A stretch of 6,561 bases of DNA, taken from positions 20,377-26,937 of the forward strand of contig MKSH01000146.1 in NCBI GenBank assembly GCA_001898095.1. The letters run 5' to 3'. The position numbers and the translations under genes were made by a program. How positions within the stretch are numbered: position 1 is the stretch's first letter; the number at the start of each line of letters is the position of its first letter. This stretch comes from Solirubrobacterales bacterium 70-9 (GTDB taxonomy: Bacteria; Actinomycetota; Thermoleophilia; Solirubrobacterales; 70-9). The notes under the pieces are model-generated. The model made no database searches. It was not told the origin of the DNA and was given only the letters and a program-made list of their open reading frames with translations. Below are positions 5,414-6,561 of this stretch, in pieces.

Positions 5414-6112
5414 ATGTCCACCTTCACCGTCCCCGCACGCTTCAACGGACCGCCTTCGAGCGGCAACGGCGGCTACTCATGCGGACTGGTCGCGAAGGCG
5501 CTCGAAGGCCCGGCGGCAGTGTCACTGCGACGGCCGGTCCCACTCGATCGGCCCCTCGAAGTTCGACCCGAAGGCGACGACAAAGCGACCGCGTTCGCCG
5601 ACGGCGAGCTCATCGCCGAAGCCGTCCCAGCCGCCCCGCTTTCGGCTTGGGACGGCAGTTTGCCGAGCCTCGCCGAGGCGCACGCGGCGCGCGATCTCTA
5701 CGACGCTCCGTTCACCGGAGAGTTCGCCGGCTGCTTCGTCTGCGGCCGCTCCCGACCCGACGGCCTCCGGGTCTACACCGGTCCGGTCGACGGTCGCGAC
5801 CTCGTCGCCTCGCCCTGGACGCCGGCGGTCTGGACGGCCGGCGAAGACGGCGCGGTGTCGCCGGAGTTCGTCTGGGCGGCACTCGACTGTCCCGCCTACT
5901 TCGCCCTCCACGGCAACAGCAAACAGGTGTCCTACCTCGCCCGCCAGCAGGTCGAGATCCTCGCCCCGATCCATCCCGACGTCGAGTACGTCGTCGCCGG
6001 CAAGCGACTCGAAAGCTCCGGCCGCAAAGGCCTCGCCGCCACCGCGATCTTCGACGCCACCGGCACCGTGCTCGCCCACGGCGAGTGCCTGTTCGTGGTG
6101 CCTCTGCGTTAA
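5414..6112 (+). CDS. Hotdog-fold thioesterase-like protein of unknown substrate
   Basis: A 232-residue protein beginning MSTFTVPARFNGPPSSGNGG. The N-terminal GNGGYSCGLVAKAL (17-30) followed by VSLRRPVPLDRPL (36-48) resembles hotdog-type acyl-CoA thioesterase-like proteins, where a Gly-rich helix packs against a strand that carries the substrate. The second half has CFVCGRSRPDGLRV (107-120), SPWTP (133-137) and WAALDCPAYFAL (154-165), a second hotdog-like helix. Two hotdog halves (about 1-75 and 100-232) in one chain are therefore likely. The C107xxC110 pair and C159 may bind metal or form a disulfide; this is inference. No signal peptide or TM. The start at ATG 5414 is set by an in-frame TAA at 5399. 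I recognise the type of protein from actinobacteria but not a characterised function. Confidence 0.8.
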   Translation: MSTFTVPARFNGPPSSGNGGYSCGLVAKALEGPAAVSLRRPVPLDRPLEVRPEGDDKATAFADGELIAEAVPAAPLSAWDGSLPSLAEAHAARDLYDAPFTGEFAGCFVCGRSRPDGLRVYTGPVDGRDLVASPWTPAVWTAGEDGAVSPEFVWAALDCPAYFALHGNSKQVSYLARQQVEILAPIHPDVEYVVAGKRLESSGRKGLAATAIFDATGTVLAHGECLFVVPLR

Positions 6113-6392
6113 AAAGTTCGGAGACCGGGCAGTTGGGGACGGCCGTGGGGCTTTCGGGGAGGGACGTGGTCCTCAGTTCGCTGCTTGTCGCGCATCACCG
6201 GGGTGACGTTCCCGACGCCTTCGCCATGAACTCCGAGACCCGCACGGGACGCGCATCCTCGACCTCTCCCTGCAGACCCGGGCGCCAACTTCCCTGCCCT
6301 CCGATCCCTCGCCCCGCCCCCTGTCCTTCCCATGTCACACAAACCCCGGCCTACTTCGTCTACCTCGTAGAACCCCGACGAAAGGAGACGAC
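6113..6392. other. Intergenic gap, 280 bp, no convincing gene
   Basis: No open frame here has family-like content; short frames on both strands are Pro/Arg-rich noise. A small inverted repeat TCACC-GG-GGTGA near 6195-6206 and several C-rich runs near 6300-6330 are visible. I see no T-tract terminator for the hotdog-like gene. The last part should contain the promoter of the CMD gene, whose ribosome site is at 6382-6387; no clear -10/-35 pair can be named. Confidence 0.4.
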
Positions 6393-6561
6393 ATGGCCCA
6401 GGGATTTCCGGCCGGACGGCTTGAGCTCGGCGGCATCGTGCCGCGGCAGATCGCGGCGCTGCAGCGGTTCGGCCACGGCGACCTCGACCCGACCATCGCC
6501 CACCTGGTGGAGATGCGCGCCTCGCAGATGAACGGCTGCGCCTTCTGCCTCGACATGCACT
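6393..6561 (+). CDS. Carboxymuconolactone decarboxylase/AhpD-like protein, N-terminal fragment
   Basis: The first 56 codons are in the window; the gene runs off the right edge. It begins MAQGFPAGRL and ends with MRASQMNGCAFCLDMH, the core AhpD/CMD motif: redox pair C49 and C52, with H56 four residues later, and E40 before it. In AhpD this set forms the alkylhydroperoxidase proton relay. Most small relatives are peroxidase-like proteins of unknown substrate. ATG 6393 has AAAGGAGA (6381-6388) ending 4 nt upstream, a strong ribosome site. A long frame over the same bases in another phase has no such match. The fragment leaves open whether it is a one-domain (about 150 residues) or longer member. 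Confidence 0.88.
   Translation, partial: MAQGFPAGRLELGGIVPRQIAALQRFGHGDLDPTIAHLVEMRASQMNGCAFCLDMH

Noticed and set aside
6109..6342. Minus-strand frame of 77 codons in the gap after the hotdog-like gene
   Set aside because: No ribosome site, low-complexity Gly/Arg content, and no recognisable domain.
4942..6531. Plus-strand frame of 529 codons whose start looks like a multi-span membrane protein
   Set aside because: The Phe/Ala/Leu repeats are simply the antisense of AAA and GCN codons of the H1-like gene, and the rest is out of phase with the hotdog-like gene.

Overview
The window is high-GC (about 70% by eye) and densely packed, with short intergenic gaps, 1-4 nt gene overlaps and mixed ATG/GTG starts. 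Together with a lysine/alanine-rich H1-like protein, an AhpD-like protein and several SDR enzymes, this suggests an actinobacterium, possibly of the Thermoleophilia/Solirubrobacterales type. That placement is inference from style and family resemblance. No rRNA, tRNA, CRISPR array, insertion sequence or phage gene is visible.

Region 1 (1-1871, minus strand) is a compact three-gene operon read right to left: a classical SDR oxidoreductase, a two-domain cupin (its start overlaps the SDR stop by 1 nt), and the N-terminus of a metal-dependent amidohydrolase whose Shine-Dalgarno shares bases with the cupin stop codon. This looks like a small catabolic module: a redox step, a metal-cupin step and a hydrolase or deaminase step. 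The substrate cannot be read from the sequence.

Region 2 (1872-2696) has a 72-bp divergent control region containing a small palindrome. It is followed by a plus-strand SDR-fold protein that keeps the nucleotide-binding glycine motif but has lost all of the usual catalytic residues. A long hairpin (21-bp stem) directly follows its stop and also covers the end of the converging gene.

Region 3 (2692-3346, minus strand) is a two-gene unit: an MTH1187-type thiamine-binding protein, overlapped by 4 nt by a small DUF4126-like membrane protein whose reading frame is broken by an apparent one-base deletion.

Region 4 (3416-5303) is a 14-TM DHA2-type drug/proton MFS exporter on the plus strand, converging on an H1-like DNA-binding protein gene on the minus strand. 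All 49 lysine codons of the H1-like gene are AAA, and its GC content is about 49%, far below its neighbours.

Region 5 (5414-6561, plus strand) is a hotdog/thioesterase-like protein of unknown substrate, a 280-bp gap without a convincing gene, and the N-terminal part of a carboxymuconolactone-decarboxylase/AhpD-type protein that runs off the window.

No wholly new multi-gene system can be proven here. The best leads are the all-AAA lysine usage of the H1-like gene, the catalytically emptied SDR divergent from an intact one, and the frameshifted membrane partner of the thiamine-binding protein.
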